From Melanocharis versteri (taxonomy: Eukaryota > Chordata > Aves > Passeriformes > Melanocharitidae): DNA of 64,000 nucleotides. A program made the position numbers and the translations under genes. Positions 60,701 to 64,000 of the stretch are shown in pieces; the stretch's first letter is position 1, and every line of letters starts with the position of its first letter. The stretch spans positions 881,082 through 945,081 of the forward strand of contig VZTG01007868.1 in the NCBI GenBank assembly GCA_013397845.1. The letters run 5' to 3'. Below the pieces are notes generated by a model. It had not been told where the DNA came from and searched no databases. It saw nothing but the letters and a program-made list of their open reading frames with translations.

Positions 60701-62729
60701 TAACTCCATCCGTATTCTCAACTTTCTTCCCAGCACTTTTATTTTGTTCCAGGCTAATTGTGTTTCCAGACCACACCATGCCTAGTGTACTCCTTGTACA
60801 ATTTATAACATTAAGGTAAATTTTCATTAGTTTATGCAAGTATTGAAACCAAACCTCCTCGGACCTTTACCCAACAATCAAAACAACAAATTTAAGCCCA
60901 AAATCCAGCATCTAAACCTCTTTTTGTCAGATGCTTTGTGATGGGTTTTTTCCATACTGGTAAAGCAACAGCTGTTGCTGAGTATTTTTAAACACAGGAG
61001 GATTTCTTTTAGTGCTGCTGGATAAGATAGCCAAAATTTTAAGTGACAATAAATTAAAGCCCATTATTGTCATAGTAATGGCAGTGTAATGTGTTTAAAT
61101 GGTACTTAGAGACTGTGTCTTCTGAAGTTAAAATTAATTACACCTGTGTTACCTATCACTGATTAATTCGAAAAATTACAGCCCTTGGTGAGGCTTAAGA
61201 AAATCCTGAGTTGATCTCATCTGTAACTTCTGAGTTTTTAAAGAAAGGACATATCTAGAGACAAAATATAATGAAAATAATGTAAACCATCACCCAAAAT
61301 AACAGAACATGTGACTGGATGGCAGTACACAACGTTACAGCAACTCACTTTACAACTCCTGTTTTCAGGGAATTGGGTTTATTTCCGTAATAAATTATTA
61401 CTTAGAAGATTTATAACTCTGTTTCAAGGTAAGTATGGTAGGAGTAGCTCCCCTCAGGAAGGACTGCAAGATTACATCAATAAGCAGGTCCCTGCTGATT
61501 CTTTTAACCACTTAGGACTTGATGTTCTGATATCCAAGATGATTTCATATCAAAATCAGAAAATAAAAAAAATTTGGAGTGACCTCAGAGAGATTTCAGC
61601 AGCCAGGGAGCAGAGCAGGGAGCACAGAGGGAGAAATGTCTGAGTCCTGCTCGTACAGACAGCATTTGGATGCTGTTGCTTCTGCTCCCTCTAAATTTTC
61701 ATGGATTTGATTTGGAGGAAAAATCTCCAACAGCAGCTAAATGTAAGATTCTCACAAATACACACACTTCCAAGGACTCTAAAAAAATTCTACTACCTAA
61801 ACGCAATAAAGCAGCTGTACTTTTACAGGAGTACAAGAGAACATTTCATGGTTACAATCCTGCAGATCCACCACATACTGATATTCTCCCTGAAATGTGC
61901 TACCTAAGTAGATGAAACACCACTATTTTTTTTTTCTAAACATGAATCTTTAATACAGCCAAGGTGTCCTACTACTTTTGTCATCCTTTGCCAAATTTGA
62001 GATGCCTATAAATAGCTACCTTGAGTTGATGAAATGGTTGAGGTTTTTAATCGTGACATTATTTTACATCTTTCACATTCAAACAAAGTTGAACCTGAGA
62101 ATCATAACTGTGTAGAACACAGGTGAGCAGCATCATAACTAAAGCAGAATGGTTCAGAGAGCTGAAGATCATAAGAAAGAAGTAATAATGCAAATATTTG
62201 CAGCAATGTCAATTAGGATTTGTCATTCTGACATAAAACATTACTGTATGAATGGTGTGGTTTTCATTCAATCCAGCTGTGATTTGTGATACATACCTCT
62301 ACATTTGTATTTTAATTTGTAGATTCATTTTAAAATTCACATATAATTACATTTATACCTGTGTGTAACACACAGTTCAACAGGACATTGTGCTTTATTC
62401 CTAGTAATACACCACACTGAAAACCTCAGTAATTGTCTGTGAATTCTTAAGAGGTACAATTTTACTGTTTTAGTTGCTCTTAATGCCCAGGATAAACTGT
62501 AAAAGTGTCCACTTCAACAGCTACCACTTTCAACTCCTGTACACATGTAAAGTCATGTAAAATCCCTCAAAATCAGGCAAGTTATCTCAGAATCAGCAGT
62601 TTGGTCATTGCAGGGCAGCCTGAGACAACAGGAGAAGATGCAGTAAAGTAAAAGTAATTCTTTCAAGGTGTCTCACAGAAGGAAATAAGTCAAATAAAAT
62701 TAATATTACACAGATTCCTTCTTATTTTT

Positions 62730-62731
<2 letters not shown>

Positions 62732-62780
<49 letters not shown>
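62732..62780. repeat. Uninterrupted 49-nt T homopolymer
   Basis: A run of 49 T follows ttatttttgg and ends at cccaaagg. On the minus strand it is a poly-A of 49, as would follow a processed retrocopy, but I recognise no retrocopy at 62781 and above. Length in the assembly may be unreliable. Confidence 0.9.
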
Positions 62781-62971
62781 CCCAAAGGAAAAAATTTGGA
62801 ACTACTTCCCTTTGCTTCCATAAATTCAGTATGGCTTGGAACCAAGTCCCCAGTTTCTTACAATTAGCTTTGTTCTTGTCCTTAATATCTTTACATTTTT
62901 GATCCCGGCAAAGCTTGCTGTGCTGGCAGCATTACTGGCACTGGGAACAAATAACCCCTTTTCTAAGAATT

Positions 62972-63190
62972 ACTATAGGATCACCAAGTAATTTAGGTTG
63001 GAGGAGACTTCTGGAATTCCTCTACTCCAGCCTTCCCAAAGCTGGTGCAGCTGAGCAGGGACTTGACCAGACAAGCTCTGAGTACCCCAAAATATGACAC
63101 CACGACTTCTCCAGAGTTTTGTCACAGCTGACGTAAAATAGGTTTTCCTTATTTTTACCTGGAATTTCCTATGTTCTGCTCAATCCTTGT
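62972..63190 (-). mobile_element. Old CR1 LINE 3' fragment (minus orientation)
   Basis: The plus strand follows the reverse complement of a CR1 3' region over about 220 bp. It has ggatcaccaagtaatttagg, then a gttggaggagacttctgga block, a gacttgaccagacaagctct block, and ggttttccttatttttacct before a ggaatttcctatgttctgct block. Divergence is higher than in the other CR1 pieces, suggesting an older insertion. Confidence 0.85.
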
Positions 63191-64000
63191 TTAGGTCAAA
63201 TCACCCAGTAGAACTGATTTCTCAAATAACTTGCCCATTTAATTTTTACTACTCATAGAACCTGAAAATATACAAAACATATTCTCTGTGCATTTCATTT
63301 ACACTGTCATTTTCTTTTTAAATTAGACGAGGAGATGAATTGTTATATGAGAATCTTTAGACTCGCTGAACACACTGCATTTGAGAGGCAAGAATATGAT
63401 CAAAAACCTGGATGGAGAGTTCCAGACTGCAAAGTGTAACAAACCCTTTCATATATTTCAGGTTTTTCATGGAACTAACAAAAAGCTTCAACTGCATCAA
63501 TCTCATCCAAGGTACAGCAAGTGGAATTTAAAATCCCATTTCTCTGAGAAGAAAGGAACAAGGTAAAAACATTGTAATAAAATTCATAGCTACAAATTAA
63601 ATAATTAACAGATATGATTTCTTAGGGTGACTTACTCTTGAACCAAAGCTTCTTATTTTCTTTTAAAAAACATAAATAAATAAAATTAATGGCTATTTTA
63701 TGAGGTTGGAAAAAAAAACCTGAAGCATGTAGAAGTTCTGTAAGTTAAAAATTATGGAGAAAAACGAAGTGCACACCAAAATTTCCCATGGCTCTGCTCC
63801 CAAGAAGCTTCAATGCCCCATAGTGACCCCTCTGGTCCCAGCATATGCCACTTTTGGCAGGGGTTCCCCAACAACCACTGTCAGTGCAGCTGGTCTGACC
63901 TGGGACCTCACTGGCCATTCCACCCCCACAGCCTGCCAGTAGTAACTGCAATTTTCTTTTTGTCCTCTTCAAAGGCTGGTTTATGGGTTTTTTTGGTTTT

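Larger units (their letters stand above)
35793..64000 (-). other. SSBP2 intron 4 (open-ended, at least 28.2 kb)
   Basis: Everything above exon 5 reads as intron. I looked on the minus strand for the expected exon 2-4 coding blocks (YVYEYLLHVGAQKSA, FLHSWWC, VFWDLYCAAPE, AKAFHDY) and found none. Its repeats, satellite block and solo LTR are listed separately. Stretches with nothing recognised include 35800-37700, 37860-40800, 46940-54200 and 54780-62700. If exon 4 had been lost in an assembly gap this would be misread, but the only gaps seen are single Ns around 43.7-46.2 kb. Confidence 0.75.

Overview
The window is vertebrate nuclear DNA, most likely from a songbird (passerine). It is AT-rich with long introns and has CR1 LINE 3' ends in both orientations, the typical avian interspersed repeat. 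It also holds one intact solo LTR of a type I recognise from passerine ERVL elements. There are no prokaryotic operons, no CRISPR array and no RNA gene that I can support.

The only gene I can identify is SSBP2 (single-stranded DNA-binding protein 2, a partner of LDB1 in LIM-homeodomain/LMO transcription complexes), on the minus strand. Thirteen coding exons, exons 5-17 if the human numbering holds, lie between 35792 and 3436. All have GT/AG borders and compatible phases, and they join into 267 codons, the residues I expect for positions 95-361 of a 361-residue SSBP2. The N-terminal 94 residues (LisH/LUFS region, exons 1-4) were not found up to 64000, so intron 4 is at least 28 kb in this assembly.

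Layout: 1-2850 is downstream flank with no recognisable gene. About 2855-3465 is the last exon with the 3' UTR. From 3436 to 23469 there is a compact cluster of twelve exons, and intron 7 is only 208 bp. From 23470 to 35702 is the 12 kb intron 5, with an A/C-rich tract, an AT-rich palindrome, a CTCF-like site and a CR1 end. Exon 5 lies at 35703-35792. From 35793 to 64000 is intron 4, which holds a 19-bp minisatellite, a CR1 end beside a GC-rich patch, a CATC-type satellite inside a block of repeated sequence broken by four single Ns, the solo LTR with a perfect 5-bp target duplication, a 49-nt T run and an old CR1 fragment.

I found no new molecular system. The observations most worth following are the N-punctuated repeated block (probably an assembly false duplication around a satellite), the imperfect AT-rich palindrome in intron 5, the frame-preserving exon modules of SSBP2, and the clustering of apparent residue differences from human SSBP2 in exons 14 and 16.
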